DNA of 42,650 nucleotides from contig DAIDKH010000038.1 of the NCBI GenBank assembly GCA_027450145.1, positions 1 through 42,650 on the forward strand. The letters run 5' to 3'. Source of the DNA: Chthonomonadaceae bacterium. Lineage in GTDB: Bacteria > Armatimonadota > Chthonomonadetes > Chthonomonadales > Chthonomonadaceae. Shown here piece after piece: positions 1-9,007 of this stretch (positions are counted from its first letter, which is position 1; each line of letters starts with the position of its first letter). The translations under genes and the position numbers were made by a program. The notes beneath the pieces were generated by a model. It did no database searches. It had not been told where the DNA came from and saw only the letters and a program-made list of their open reading frames with translations.

Positions 1-297
1 GTACATGAGGGTTGTGTACGCGGAGAAGTCGTAGTGTCCTTTTACTCGCTCGGTGCCTTGCCACGAAAAATCCATGCGTATCCACTTAAAGCCCTCGGCC
101 GCCAAAAGCTTCATCTCGCCTTTTGCCGGTGAGGTGAAATGAATGTTCACTCCAAGGGACGCTGGTACTCCAGGTTGGGGCAGGGGATACCGCTCGCGAT
201 AATCGTTGCCTGCAGCCGATGCCGCAGCGCACCGAGACAAGGCCAGAAATGTTGCGCCCAACACAACCAAAGAAGCCGTACGCAAAGTCGCCTCCAT
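1..297 (-). CDS. secreted glycoside-hydrolase-like protein, N-terminal part
   Basis: This reading frame stays open from an ATG at 297 to the left edge, giving the first 99 residues of a longer protein. Residues 1-26 form a signal peptide (basic start, a run of Leu/Val/Ala, then an Ala-rich cleavage region). After a Pro-rich linker come GVNIHF, then MKLLAAEGFKWIRMDFSWQG and a tyrosine-rich segment. This pattern of a strand with GxNIHF followed by 'GFKWIRxDFxW' is typical of the first strands of TIM-barrel glycosidases such as GH5/GH39/GH42-like enzymes. The exact family cannot be told from this piece. The start is preceded by GGAAAG directly against the ATG. It fits with the other secreted carbohydrate-active proteins of the window. 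Confidence 0.75.
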   Translation of the reverse strand, partial: MEATLRTASLVVLGATFLALSRCAAASAAGNDYRERYPLPQPGVPASLGVNIHFTSPAKGEMKLLAAEGFKWIRMDFSWQGTERVKGHYDFSAYTTLMY

Positions 298-725
298 CTT
301 TCCACTGCAAATTTGTAACCGTAGGTACGCGCAGGCTCCCGGTACCTATCGTAAGTAAAATGGGGATGCTGCGCACGACTACTTACCGCCGAATCACACC
401 TGCACTTAACCTCGCGCTAGTTGCTAGCATGTTAAATAAGCTGTTCAAATTATCCTTCTTTACCTAGTTTGTGCTCCAATATTGGCAGGTCAATCTGTAT
501 ATTTGGAGCGCTATCAATTAGCTCCTATCGTTAGGATGCGCCATTTCTAGTTCGTAACATGTGCAGGTGTTTTACTGGCATTGACGGGCGATTTGGTATT
601 TGTGCTGCGGTTAATCATGTACGCCTAGGTCGTCGATCGGCAACAATCGTATATTTTGTCCACCGTGAGCTTAGCCGCAGATAGTCTGCCTTAACTGCCT
701 CACTCAATGTCATAATGACTTTAAT
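298..725. other. divergent intergenic region
   Basis: About 430 bases separate the glycosidase on the minus strand from the plus-strand gene at 726. I see no convincing gene. There is an inverted repeat with 7-base arms, TAGGTAC at 322-328 and GTACCTA at 342-348, which would lie in the leader of the minus-strand gene. A CATAAT hexamer at 711-716 sits only 10 bases before the ATG at 726, so if it is a -10 box the downstream mRNA would be nearly leaderless. Confidence 0.4.
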
Positions 726-1604
726 ATGAGAAATTCGATTACATGTGTGCTGTTGGTCGTGTGTACCGCTGTGCTTGCACTTCCATCAAACGCACAGGCT
801 CCACCCTCCTTAAGCACTCCATACGTCGTAATAGAAAACCGGGAATTGGGCGGTGTTAAAATCGTGATGCCTCACCGTCCAACCCCCTTGACGATCGGCC
901 GTGTAGTAAGTGTAGCCAGTACATTTGCAAAGTCTGCTGGAAGTTCAGTTACGGGAGTGGTTGAGGACTCCGGTGCGTACGGCTTATTGGTTGGGCTTGG
1001 TGACAAGAGGGCTATAAGGATCATGCCGTCACTGTCAGCCATGAACGTGCCGCCCGGGACGATAGTTCTTGCTCTAGGTGATGCCAAGTTATTTCCGCCT
1101 GCGATAACGGTGAAGCCTGGTACGCCGCTTTTCGTATCAACCGGCAGGCGATTCGAGCCCGTTCGTCGCGGGTTCGTACCACGTGTCGGCGACGTTGTTG
1201 CCCTGCCGCTGGATTTGCAAGATAGAGAGTCATCCGTGCAGCAGTTACTGGACTTGGCTGCACAATATGTTCAGCAGTTACTCTGGATTGCAGTCAAGCA
1301 GCACATGGTCGTCGCGAACGGGATGTTGACGATTCATACGCATTTCTCGGCTGACGAACCTGATAGGGTGTTCGCTGTTATGTTGAGTACTGATGGGCAG
1401 CTGAGCGACCTTACAAACAAAGCTCCATTTACGCTTAACCTGGATACGCGCACGATATCGGATGGCCTGCACACAGTCACAGTATCTGCGATGAATAAGA
1501 ACGGACAGACTATTACATCGGCTAGCAGAGTGATAATGGTTTACAACCATGTTTTTGGCCCACCTGCACCAAAAGCTCAACAGAGCAGCCCACTAAACCA
1601 CTAA
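726..1604 (+). CDS. secreted protein of unknown function
   Basis: I do not recognise this 292-residue protein. Residues 1-24 look like a cleavable signal peptide ending in SNAQA, so it is exported. The middle (about 40-175) is rich in Val, Gly and Pro with short beta-type segments. The C-terminal part (about 200-275) has the alternating pattern of an Ig-like beta sandwich, ending in SDGLHTVTVSAMNKNGQ, which resembles Ig-like modules of bacterial surface proteins. There is no clear ribosome binding site before the ATG at 726. It is followed after 12 bases by the gene at 1617 and probably cotranscribed with it. Confidence 0.7.
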   Translation: MRNSITCVLLVVCTAVLALPSNAQAPPSLSTPYVVIENRELGGVKIVMPHRPTPLTIGRVVSVASTFAKSAGSSVTGVVEDSGAYGLLVGLGDKRAIRIMPSLSAMNVPPGTIVLALGDAKLFPPAITVKPGTPLFVSTGRRFEPVRRGFVPRVGDVVALPLDLQDRESSVQQLLDLAAQYVQQLLWIAVKQHMVVANGMLTIHTHFSADEPDRVFAVMLSTDGQLSDLTNKAPFTLNLDTRTISDGLHTVTVSAMNKNGQTITSASRVIMVYNHVFGPPAPKAQQSSPLNH

Positions 1605-1616
1605 ACGGGAGAAGAT

Positions 1617-2084
1617 ATGAACCTGCCTGCTAATTTGAAAGCCCACTTGAACACTCTATTCGCACAGCACCCTATTGAAAAGGCAATGTGCTTCTTGCGT
1701 GGTGCATCCCCAGTACTCACTGATGAGGTAAAGGCGCTGCTGCGTACTGGGGTGATCGCCGAGGATAGCACGCTTGCCGCGGGGCTCTGGCTCTACGTCG
1801 ACGACCTCGATCGTTGTCATGAGGTTTGCCAGGATCTGCCGGACTCACTAGGAGCCTGTTGGCATGGAATCATGCATCGGCGTGAGGGAGACTACTCTAA
1901 TAGCCATTACTGGATGACCAGAGCCGAGCGTAATCCGTTACCGCAGAGCCTCTCTGGGGCCGCTCTTCACGATTTGGTGGATGCGGTTTCTCGCAGTCGC
2001 CAGACGACCGAGGAACACCTTGTTTCACGCCAACGCACAGAATGGCTTGCGCTATTTGAGTACTACGCGAACCAGCCTGGTTAG
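1617..2084 (+). CDS. conserved hypothetical cytosolic protein
   Basis: This 155-residue protein has no signal peptide or membrane segment. The stretch GACWHGIMHRREGDYSNSHY (residues 80-99) is its most distinctive part. From memory, similar 'HRREGDYSNAxYW' proteins of unknown function occur in several soil and freshwater phyla. I cannot name a function. GGGAGAAG just before the ATG serves as ribosome binding site, and the 12-base gap to the previous gene suggests one transcript. The stop codon TAG (2082-2084) overlaps the stop codon of the convergent gene that ends at 2081. Confidence 0.7.
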   Translation: MNLPANLKAHLNTLFAQHPIEKAMCFLRGASPVLTDEVKALLRTGVIAEDSTLAAGLWLYVDDLDRCHEVCQDLPDSLGACWHGIMHRREGDYSNSHYWMTRAERNPLPQSLSGAALHDLVDAVSRSRQTTEEHLVSRQRTEWLALFEYYANQPG

Positions 2085-4732
2085 CGAGCATCTATGCGAA
2101 TTGCCATTACCTGATGAGGCGTTAGCGAAACAGAGAAGCTGCATCGGTCACCGTGTGGACGAGTCGACGTGGACGACCAGCCAGAAAGACTGTCCTCCAA
2201 TTTAACCTCGTTGATTATGTTCAGTTCGTGAGCCCACAGAGTTATTTTACTCTGTTGCGGGCTGTCGGTATGGTTTCTCAACGTGATCCATGTCGTCCCA
2301 TATCGTTCGAGGTAGACAGCAGTGTTACTGGATTCGGCATAGGGAATTGGTTGCCAGCCAGCCCGTGAAAGCATCTGCATGATGGGAACGTAAGTCTTGA
2401 ACAACTGTCTGTCGCGATTGTACCAGCGAGGTGTTTCCCAGTAGGGATGGTCGGCAGCATCAGCGCTGAAGCACGAAGGGAACACGTCGTAGAAGAGACA
2501 CCTGCGGAAATATCGCGCCATATCAACATGGTTGAACTTATCGAAGTTGGTGTTCATCAGGAGTAGGTAGGGCTTATGATACGATAGGGTTCGCCGATAG
2601 TCAAAAATTGCATCGTCGTCAGGGGAATAGGCACCGTTACCATCCAGCCAATTAACCTCAATCCCTGCTTCATCCAACATCGGCATAAAGCACCAAAAGT
2701 TTACTGGGGTAGTATTTGCCATAAGCTGTTTCCCGCGAGCGCGCAGGTCGCGAGACATATAATTCACCAGGCCGAACAACGAGTACCACTGTGGTACCGT
2801 GGCGGTGAGGGACGCTGTATCGAATGTAGCAGGATAAGGGCATGCCGCGAGTTGATTTGGTACGTCGGATTCCGTGTTCAACCATGCCTCCAGGGAGTCG
2901 AGGTATTCGCCGCTGGGAGCCGTGGAGGCGTGGATGACGTATCGATTTACTGCGATGCGGCGATTGTATGTGAGCGTGGCCTTTGTGATCTCGCCCTGCA
3001 CCGCTGCTAGTGCAGGATTTGGGTTTAATATGAACAGAGCGCCATCGCACCACGGCTCATTACGAAACTGTACGTTCAGCCTTCCGTCCTTTCGCCGGGT
3101 GCCACTGTTTAGTAGAGCCTGCGCCCACATCTTTTGGTCTGAAGTTCCGGCGTTGAGCTGAGATCGTATTAGTGCCATTACCGCATGATAGGTACGAGGC
3201 ATGTTTTTGGGCATCGGCAGCCAAAATGAGGAAGGCTCGGAGTAATGAAAGCTGAGGATTCCCAATGCACGGTCGGTAACAGTGCTATTATCGCCCTCGT
3301 GGTACCTAAAGTGAAAGTCTTCTGGGCGGGCGACGGTTTCTGGATCTGTGAACGGAATCCATATCCCGCCTGCCACGGTGGTGGAAGGATAGCTGCGAGG
3401 ATGCATCGCGTAGTATTGCGCCGCCGCCTCTCGAAACCCCCAGCTTGCCGGGGCCGGTGGCAACGTGTCAATGCGGAATCGAAAAGTTGCTGCATCGCGA
3501 TAGGTTCGCGAACCAACGGCGGCAAGGGAATAATCGAAAGCGACCACTAGCTGTCGAGCCGGGGCATTATAAAACAACCGGCTGGTGGCGGGCATTCGAC
3601 GGCTTAACGCCATCATCACACCGCCAGTGGTGTTGTTGACTTCCCCAAACGGGTATCGAGATATCGATCCACATGCGCCGACACCTACCGGTGCCCAGTT
3701 GTGATATTCAATCGAGCCTTTGATAATTTGCGATGTGCGTATATCGCTGCCCCATCGCCAACCAACCGCGTTCACAGGGACAGCAAAATAGACGGTAACG
3801 GCACGGGCGACAGGCAAGACATTTCTAACTGTACCACTGACAATTAGCGTGCTCCCCACAGGCTCAACCAACGCATGAAGCCTTAATCCATTGGTAGGTT
3901 GCATTGCAGACAAAGCCAGGGCATGCCTGCCATTCGTGCTCGTGGTACTAACTGAGCAACTGAGGCGAACAAGGCCGCTGTTGGTCTTTACATCTCGCAT
4001 AAAGAACCCACCTGCAGTGGTACCTATCAGCCTGGAATTCAACAATGTGGTGGTCAGCGCACCGTGGCTCGTGAAGCCTAGTCGTATTTTAGTCCCTACA
4101 AATCGCAGTGCTCTTGCGCCACGGTGCGTTGAGACACTCGGCGGTTGTATCGCCTGCCCATCCCAGACGCGTGAACCTGAGACCTGGAAGACGTGTACGT
4201 CTCCAAACCAGGCTGTTCCTTCAAAGCTTCTAAAGAGCAGGTACAGGTTTAGCGATTGTATTGGCTTTGCTGGCAGTATTGTCTCCGTGCGGCGCTGCCA
4301 TCCATGGGTACCACTATCGAAGTTCACGCTCTGTCCCCATAAATGAGAGCCGTCTGTATAGGTGACATCCACGTATAAGCAGTAATTCGCGCCACCAACC
4401 CCATGTGCATTTTGAGCCCGACTCCACCCGGAAATAGTGATTGGAGCGGCATCGCTCTGGTTGAGGACAATGGTCTGCACGGCGCCAAATGTCGATGCAC
4501 GCGTGGTACTGCTGCACCGAACCGATGCTGGACCTGTATGTGCTATGTGGGCGTCTCTGGTGTATCCCTTCTCGAAGGGCTGCCACCCTGATATAAGGCC
4601 GGAGGTTGTTACGGCAGTCATGTTTCCATTTGCTGCCAGATTATGCGGATTTGTGCGGCAGGACGCGCTTGTGGGTAGGGAAAACAGAAGCGCCGTGATT
4701 ATGACGGAGGAGTAAAAGGTGTTGCAAAACAT
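2081..4732 (-). CDS. large secreted protein with carbohydrate-binding-like N-terminus, unknown family
   Basis: The chosen start gives 883 residues with a signal peptide at about 1-24 (hydrophobic IITALLFSL, then SASC). The frame stays open 46 codons upstream, but that extension has no signal-peptide character. Residues about 33-185 look like a CBM4/9-type jelly roll: a hallmark opening with N and G, then GWSRAQN, aromatic strands and a final WFGDVHVFQV strand. About 230-480 is a beta-rich region. About 480-800 looks like an alpha/beta catalytic domain with many Trp, Asp and Glu, including PMLDEAGIEVNWLDGNGAYS and YLLLMNTNFDKF. A small beta domain closes the protein. The order suggests a glycoside hydrolase of a family I cannot name. 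An enzymatic role is inference. Confidence 0.7.
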   Translation of the reverse strand: MFCNTFYSSVIITALLFSLPTSASCRTNPHNLAANGNMTAVTTSGLISGWQPFEKGYTRDAHIAHTGPASVRCSSTTRASTFGAVQTIVLNQSDAAPITISGWSRAQNAHGVGGANYCLYVDVTYTDGSHLWGQSVNFDSGTHGWQRRTETILPAKPIQSLNLYLLFRSFEGTAWFGDVHVFQVSGSRVWDGQAIQPPSVSTHRGARALRFVGTKIRLGFTSHGALTTTLLNSRLIGTTAGGFFMRDVKTNSGLVRLSCSVSTTSTNGRHALALSAMQPTNGLRLHALVEPVGSTLIVSGTVRNVLPVARAVTVYFAVPVNAVGWRWGSDIRTSQIIKGSIEYHNWAPVGVGACGSISRYPFGEVNNTTGGVMMALSRRMPATSRLFYNAPARQLVVAFDYSLAAVGSRTYRDAATFRFRIDTLPPAPASWGFREAAAQYYAMHPRSYPSTTVAGGIWIPFTDPETVARPEDFHFRYHEGDNSTVTDRALGILSFHYSEPSSFWLPMPKNMPRTYHAVMALIRSQLNAGTSDQKMWAQALLNSGTRRKDGRLNVQFRNEPWCDGALFILNPNPALAAVQGEITKATLTYNRRIAVNRYVIHASTAPSGEYLDSLEAWLNTESDVPNQLAACPYPATFDTASLTATVPQWYSLFGLVNYMSRDLRARGKQLMANTTPVNFWCFMPMLDEAGIEVNWLDGNGAYSPDDDAIFDYRRTLSYHKPYLLLMNTNFDKFNHVDMARYFRRCLFYDVFPSCFSADAADHPYWETPRWYNRDRQLFKTYVPIMQMLSRAGWQPIPYAESSNTAVYLERYGTTWITLRNHTDSPQQSKITLWAHELNIINEVKLEDSLSGWSSTSTRPHGDRCSFSVSLTPHQVMAIRIDAR

Positions 4733-4815
4733 AGCATGTGTACCTGCACTGGGTTTTATATTACGGTGGAATAAATGATTATAACCTACTGGATTGCAAG
4801 TGAAGGGAAATGACG

Positions 4816-5028
4816 ATGAAGAACGATGAGCAAATAATCGTAGAACGTCGGGCCGATGGATACGTTGCATTCGCTAGAGGCAAAAGCCATTCACTGTTCG
4901 CCGCAGATACTCATGAGGAAGCACGGGCCCGCGCCATTGCGTACATCGAGAGGGAGTTCTCGCCATGCAGTACCTTCACTGAGGAACTGGAAGACCCGTG
5001 CCCTGTGCACAGAACTGCCTGGGGCTAG
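4816..5028 (+). CDS. small HicB-like protein
   Basis: This 70-residue protein reads IIVERRADGYVAFARGKSHS followed by a segment with DTHEEARARAIAYIE. The order of a strand, 'DGYVA', a second strand, then 'DTxEEA' leading into a helix resembles the small HicB-type alpha/beta fold, often an antitoxin or an orphan. The first half fits better than the second, which has no DNA-binding domain. No HicA-like partner lies beside it. The ATG at 4816 is preferred over 4810 because AAGGG at 4803-4807 lies 8 bases upstream. Its TAG stop (5026-5028) overlaps the stop of the convergent chelatase gene. Confidence 0.55.
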   Translation: MKNDEQIIVERRADGYVAFARGKSHSLFAADTHEEARARAIAYIEREFSPCSTFTEELEDPCPVHRTAWG

Positions 5029-5921
5029 GAACAGGTGGCAACGGGTAGTGCATGGGTAATGCGGTCTCGCAATATCTCCGTTAGAGCGGGAGAGAACCCG
5101 AGAAACCGTCCCATTCTGAAAAGGGTCTGTGGATACTCTGCTGCGCCAGCTTCTAAAATAGTGGGGAGATCGTCTGCAACGTGAGTTCCGGTGTGTAGAA
5201 AATACGGTACAGCAGTTATCGTATTTGCTCCAGATTGCACACATGTGTGAATTGCTGTGGGAATGTCGGGCTCATTGCACTCCATGAACCCGACCTCTAC
5301 AAAACTGAATATTGCCTGCACCCGAAGCAGCTCTGCAATTCGCAGGGCTGCTTCGTTTGCATTACTCCTGGGGCTGCCGTGAATCATCAGTAGTAGTGCC
5401 TCTTTACCTTGGGACGAAATTGCAGGCGGATCTGGACACACCTTCCCCGAAGGCACCGCGCCACGTGGGCACTGCGCACTTTCATATAGCGGACACACCT
5501 GTTCATAACGGCAATACGCAGGGGCCGTTTCCAAATCCAACCGCCAGTACGCCTGTGAACTCGCCTTGACGGCACTTTGAAGCACTGCGGTGGCCAAGCG
5601 CTCATCGTACCCTAGTGGCTGGGCAACGATGAAATTAACCTGCGAATGTCGTGATTGCTCATCAGCGATGGCTAACTGTAGGTCGTGTGAAACAAATTTC
5701 CCGGGAGCCAGGAAATAGGGGGCAACCACGATTGTCGTTGCGCCTTGCTCTACGGCTCGTGCGACACCCGATGCAAATGACGGCTTGTTGTAGTTAAGGA
5801 ATCCCGGCTCAATGATTTCACATATGTTGCGTTCTTTTAGCCTCGCGGCGTGCTGCCATAGCGCCTGCTCGCTTCCGCACAACAGCGAACCGTGAGAAAA
5901 TAGGACTACGCCCGTGGTCAT
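5025..5921 (-). CDS. cbiX: CbiX/SirB-type sirohydrochlorin chelatase, tandem domains
   Basis: This 298-residue protein has two copies of the CbiX fold. The first starts VVLFSHGS and has PYFLAPGKFVSHDL. The second starts LLMIHGSP and has PYFLHTGTHVADDL. The paired HGS loops and the PYFL..G..V..DL strands carry the metal-binding histidines of class II chelatases, which insert cobalt or iron into sirohydrochlorin for cobalamin or siroheme synthesis. Which metal is used cannot be told. Between the copies is a cysteine cluster spaced C-x5-C-x7-C-x10-C, which might hold an iron-sulfur cluster. The ATG at 5921 has GGGGG seven bases upstream. A 15-codon upstream extension is less likely. No other cobalamin gene is adjacent. 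Confidence 0.88.
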   Translation of the reverse strand: MTTGVVLFSHGSLLCGSEQALWQHAARLKERNICEIIEPGFLNYNKPSFASGVARAVEQGATTIVVAPYFLAPGKFVSHDLQLAIADEQSRHSQVNFIVAQPLGYDERLATAVLQSAVKASSQAYWRLDLETAPAYCRYEQVCPLYESAQCPRGAVPSGKVCPDPPAISSQGKEALLLMIHGSPRSNANEAALRIAELLRVQAIFSFVEVGFMECNEPDIPTAIHTCVQSGANTITAVPYFLHTGTHVADDLPTILEAGAAEYPQTLFRMGRFLGFSPALTEILRDRITHALPVATCS

Positions 5922-6000
5922 GAAATGCCCCCAAAAGTCATTCACTTTAGCTATTTCAATATACACATTCTAGCATAGTCGTTACTTCATACCTGTTGAA

Positions 6001-6028
6001 TTTACTCGCCAAATGTTACGGGTATACT
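6001..6028 (+). promoter_or_regulatory. probable sigma70 promoter of the pseudopilin gene
   Basis: TTTACT at 6001-6006 and TATACT at 6023-6028 are separated by 16 bases, a fair match to the housekeeping consensus. Transcription would start near 6035 and produce a leader of about 115 bases. Confidence 0.4.
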
Positions 6029-6044
6029 TGACGTGTAAGGGTCG

Positions 6045-6116
6045 GTCGTTGCAAAGATGCAGAGGCGCCCGCCACAAGCTGGCAAGTTAATGCACGACAG
6101 AAAATGCTGTCGGCAT
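6045..6116 (+). ncRNA. structured 5' leader of the pseudopilin gene
   Basis: The leader can fold into an outer helix, GTCGTTGCA (6045-6053) with TGCACGAC (6091-6098) and one bulged base, enclosing a small hairpin GCCA (6071-6074) with TGGC (6080-6083). A second hairpin follows, ATGC (6104-6107) with GCAT (6113-6116). It does not match a riboswitch class known to me. In particular the conserved core of GEMM-type c-di-GMP switches is absent. Confidence 0.35.
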
Positions 6117-6149
6117 AGAGCATCACCGTGATTCAGGAGATCAATAAGA

Positions 6150-7031
6150 ATGACCTGTTACAATCGAAGTCGCGCCTTCACGCTCATAGAGCTATTGGTT
6201 GTAATCGCAATAATTGCGATATTGGCAGCCATACTTTTCCCTGTGTTTGCCCAGGCTCGTGAGAAGGCTCGCCAGATTGCCTGCGTGAGTAACATGCAGC
6301 AAATTTCACTGGCGTTCCTTATGTACACTCAGGACTACGACGAGACGTATATGTCGCCGTACTATTATGCCTACGTTGACAACAACGGCAACTCTGCTCT
6401 GGAGCCCTACATCAAGAATCACCCGGGGGGAGGCAACCGCAATACTGTTTGGGCCTGCCCAGACCTACCCGATGCGCCCTCTGGAGCGAACCTCGGTTAC
6501 CATGGCTATGTGCGAACCTATGCGATGAACCAGTTTCTCCGCAGTGCCGGGCCAAACTACAACGGATCTGTTGTGATCAACGACCCAGATGCCTGTTATT
6601 CACTGCCTGGCCAGTACACGCAGTGGTACAGCACCACGCCCGAGGGAAAGCTGCATTCGTCGGACGATGTAATAACCGAAGCTGCGATCGTTGAGCCTGC
6701 TAATACCGATCTGCTTTTTGAGGGCATGCCGGAGGTTAGCAGCGATGGCGTGTACGCTGGTTCAACAAATCAGGACGGTGACTGGATGTTTGTAAAGGGC
6801 TTTTGGGATAATGCCGCGGATGAGGCCAAGTTTTGGTATTCAACTGTTTCGCCAGATGTGGCATACCACAGCAATATGAGTAATTTTGCCTTCTGTGATG
6901 GGCATGTGAAAGCCATGCCAGTTTCGAAAATGGACTTCAATATAACTCAGCACGCCAACGATAACATTTGGCTAACCCACGATGGTAGAGAAGGGGCTCC
7001 TGTCATGCCGCAATCTGCCTGCCATTCCTAA
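6150..7031 (+). CDS. DUF1559-type pseudopilin
   Basis: The 293-residue protein begins with a type IV prepilin leader: a short basic region, then [20 protein letters not shown], where processing precedes the Phe and Glu at +5 is present. It continues [13 protein letters not shown] and [10 protein letters not shown], and near residue 250 has [11 protein letters not shown], the H-x-DG type motif that ends DUF1559 pseudopilins. Such proteins are membrane anchored by the N-terminal helix and processed by a prepilin peptidase. They are abundant in Armatimonadota, Planctomycetota and Verrucomicrobiota, with poorly known roles. AGGAG lies 10 bases before the ATG. A related gene is at 33090. Confidence 0.92.
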   Translation: MTCYNRSRAFTLIELLVVIAIIAILAAILFPVFAQAREKARQIACVSNMQQISLAFLMYTQDYDETYMSPYYYAYVDNNGNSALEPYIKNHPGGGNRNTVWACPDLPDAPSGANLGYHGYVRTYAMNQFLRSAGPNYNGSVVINDPDACYSLPGQYTQWYSTTPEGKLHSSDDVITEAAIVEPANTDLLFEGMPEVSSDGVYAGSTNQDGDWMFVKGFWDNAADEAKFWYSTVSPDVAYHSNMSNFAFCDGHVKAMPVSKMDFNITQHANDNIWLTHDGREGAPVMPQSACHS

Positions 7032-7119
7032 GTTTAGCAATCGAATTTGGCAGGGTGGTGAGGCCGGTTTTGGCTGCTTCCAGGCCGGCCTTGCTTGTGC
7101 GAAAGGATACAAACACGTA

Positions 7120-7782
7120 ATGGTGTTCTCTCCGGGTATGAACATATTTTTTGATCTTGATGGCACTATCTCTGATCCGGAGCTAGGAATAACCCGCTGC
7201 ATTCAACATGCCCTGGCTGCCCTCGACAGACCTGTACCAGCTACCCACGAGCTACGTTTCGCAATTGGGCCGCCATTGCGTGGAACATTCGCTCAATTGT
7301 TGAATTCTACGGACCAGACGGAGATTGGTCGAGCGGTGGCGCTTTATCGTGAGCGCTTTTCAACAATCGGCTTGTTCGAGAATACGCTGTACGATGGCGT
7401 AACTGCGGTTCTAGATGAGCTTGTGACTGCTGGATACTGCCTTACTCTAGTAACCGCGAAACCGATGCCATATGCGACGCGAATCATAGAGCATTTTTCG
7501 CTTCAGTCTCATTTTTCCAGAATATATGGTAGTGAATTGAATGGTCGCTTTGATGACAAAGGAGAGCTTATTGAGCATGTTCTCCGCGCGGAGTCACTAA
7601 GTGCGAGCAGGTGTGTAATGGTTGGCGACCGCATATATGACATTCACGCCGCTCATCGCAATGGGGTAAAGGCGATTGGGGCACTTTGGGGCTTTGGAAC
7701 TCGAGAGGAGCTTGGAGAAGCGGATATGTTATGTGAACGGCCGATTAGCCTGCCGGCCGTTCTTCCATATTTCGCTCAGTAG
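7120..7782 (+). CDS. HAD-superfamily phosphatase, phosphoglycolate-phosphatase-like
   Basis: This 220-residue protein has all HAD motifs. Motif I is FFDLDGT with the nucleophilic Asp, motif II is TLVTAKP, and the acidic motif IV is [10 protein letters not shown] helical cap lies between motifs I and II. The IGPPL segment of the cap is common in the phosphoglycolate phosphatase and pyrophosphatase-like branch, so cytosolic dephosphorylation of a small metabolite is likely; the substrate is not predictable. The ATG at 7120 has AAGGA 12 bases upstream. The ATG at 7138, directly before the first strand, is an alternative without a ribosome binding site. The 3' end overlaps hisI by 7 bases on the opposite strand. 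Confidence 0.85.
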   Translation: MVFSPGMNIFFDLDGTISDPELGITRCIQHALAALDRPVPATHELRFAIGPPLRGTFAQLLNSTDQTEIGRAVALYRERFSTIGLFENTLYDGVTAVLDELVTAGYCLTLVTAKPMPYATRIIEHFSLQSHFSRIYGSELNGRFDDKGELIEHVLRAESLSASRCVMVGDRIYDIHAAHRNGVKAIGALWGFGTREELGEADMLCERPISLPAVLPYFAQ

Positions 7783-8147
7783 GCTTCCATCAGCTTTTCA
7801 GCCGTTACAGTGAGCTCGTCGCCATCATTTGTAACTTGCCGAAAAAAGCACGAACGATACCCCTCGTGACATGCAGCGCCGGTCTGCTCAACCCGAACAA
7901 GCAGGCAGTCCTGGTCACAGTCAACGTGCAATGATACTACTTTCTGTATATTGCCGCTGGTTTCGCCCTTAATCCAGAACTTCTGTCGTGACCTGCTCCA
8001 GAATGTGGCTCGTCCTGTAGAGATCGTGTTTTCAACAGCCGCATGGTTCATGTAGGCTACCATCAAAACCTCACCATTTAGTGCGTCTTGTACTACCGCA
8101 GGAATGAGACCATTGGCATCAAATTTTAGTCCATCGGGAATTTTCAT
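7776..8147 (-). CDS. hisI: phosphoribosyl-AMP cyclohydrolase
   Basis: HisI opens the purine ring of phosphoribosyl-AMP in the third step of histidine synthesis. The 123-residue length is normal for the single-domain enzyme without HisE. Seen here are VLMVAYMN near the start, ATFWSRSR, the metal-binding HVDCDQDC and the second cysteine region CHEGYRSCF. It follows hisF by 29 bases on the same strand. GAGGAT lies 5 bases before the ATG. Other his genes are not in the window, so the pathway is scattered. Confidence 0.95.
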   Translation of the reverse strand: MKIPDGLKFDANGLIPAVVQDALNGEVLMVAYMNHAAVENTISTGRATFWSRSRQKFWIKGETSGNIQKVVSLHVDCDQDCLLVRVEQTGAACHEGYRSCFFRQVTNDGDELTVTAEKLMEAY

Positions 8148-8176
8148 TGTATCCTCGTTTAATTCTCGTCATCTAT

Positions 8177-8974
8177 TTAGTCTGCAGGTGCCATTGTTGG
8201 TACTGGCCGAACGCAAATACCTGCATTGGCCATGGCGACCTTGATGTCGTTTATAGAGTAGAGGCCATCGTGCACAATGGATGCGATGAGTGCAGCATCT
8301 GCATGGCCTTTGGTGATCGCGTCCGCACAGTGTTGCGGCGTCCCTGCTCCGCCTGATGCGATAACCGGAATTCCTACTGCGTCTGCGACAGCCCTGGTAA
8401 GAGCAAGATCGAAACCCTCCTGTGTACCGTCTCGATCCATGCTAGTAAGCAGGATTTCTCCAGCGCCTAGCGATTCAGCTCTTCGTGCCCATTCAATGGC
8501 GTCCAGACCGGTGGGCCTGCGTCCTCCGTGGGTGTATACCTCCCAACGAGGACGTCCATCGTCAAATGCGCCGACAAGCCTCGGGTCAATAGCAACAACA
8601 ACACATTGACAGCCGAACTGCTCTGCAGCTTCACTGATTACCTCCGGTCGTTCAACGGCTGCCGTATTGACTGCCACTTTATCGGCGCCAGCGCGCAAAA
8701 CCTGCCGGAAATCATCAGCCGTCCGTATTCCTCCGCCAACGGTGAACGGGATAAAGACCTGTTCGGCCACGCGCGATGCTATGTCGAGAATGGTACGGCG
8801 TTCCTCGTGACTTGCAGTGATATCGAGGAAAACGAGTTCGTCGGCACCCATTGCATTGTAGCGGGCGGCAAGTTCAACCGGATCCCCGGAGTCGCGGAGA
8901 TTCAGGAAGTTAACGCCCTTTACCACTCTTCCACCCTGCACGTCCAAGCACGGAATCACACGTTTGGCAAGCAC
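8177..8974 (-). CDS. hisF: imidazole glycerol phosphate synthase, cyclase subunit
   Basis: HisF is the (beta/alpha)8 subunit that uses ammonia from HisH to make imidazole glycerol phosphate and AICAR. The 265-residue protein shows the catalytic Asp11 in [20 protein letters not shown], the second catalytic Asp in VVAIDPR near residue 130, and the phosphate-binding IASGGAG. The start is GTG at 8974, with TAGGAG 8 bases upstream. It is the first gene of a hisF-hisI operon. The glutaminase partner hisH is not nearby. Confidence 0.96.
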   Translation of the reverse strand: MLAKRVIPCLDVQGGRVVKGVNFLNLRDSGDPVELAARYNAMGADELVFLDITASHEERRTILDIASRVAEQVFIPFTVGGGIRTADDFRQVLRAGADKVAVNTAAVERPEVISEAAEQFGCQCVVVAIDPRLVGAFDDGRPRWEVYTHGGRRPTGLDAIEWARRAESLGAGEILLTSMDRDGTQEGFDLALTRAVADAVGIPVIASGGAGTPQHCADAITKGHADAALIASIVHDGLYSINDIKVAMANAGICVRPVPTMAPAD

Positions 8975-9007
8975 GAAAGCATCTCCTATTGGGTAGGTTT
9001 CGTTAGC

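Noticed and set aside
219-467. Open frame of 82 codons on the plus strand.
   Set aside because: It overlaps the signal peptide region of the minus-strand glycosidase and has no coding character.
3891-4346. Open frame of 151 codons on the plus strand.
   Set aside because: It lies entirely antisense inside the 883-residue secreted protein and has random-looking composition.
6041-6116. Possible GEMM c-di-GMP riboswitch before the pseudopilin.
   Set aside because: The conserved core bases of both c-di-GMP classes are absent; only generic hairpins remain.
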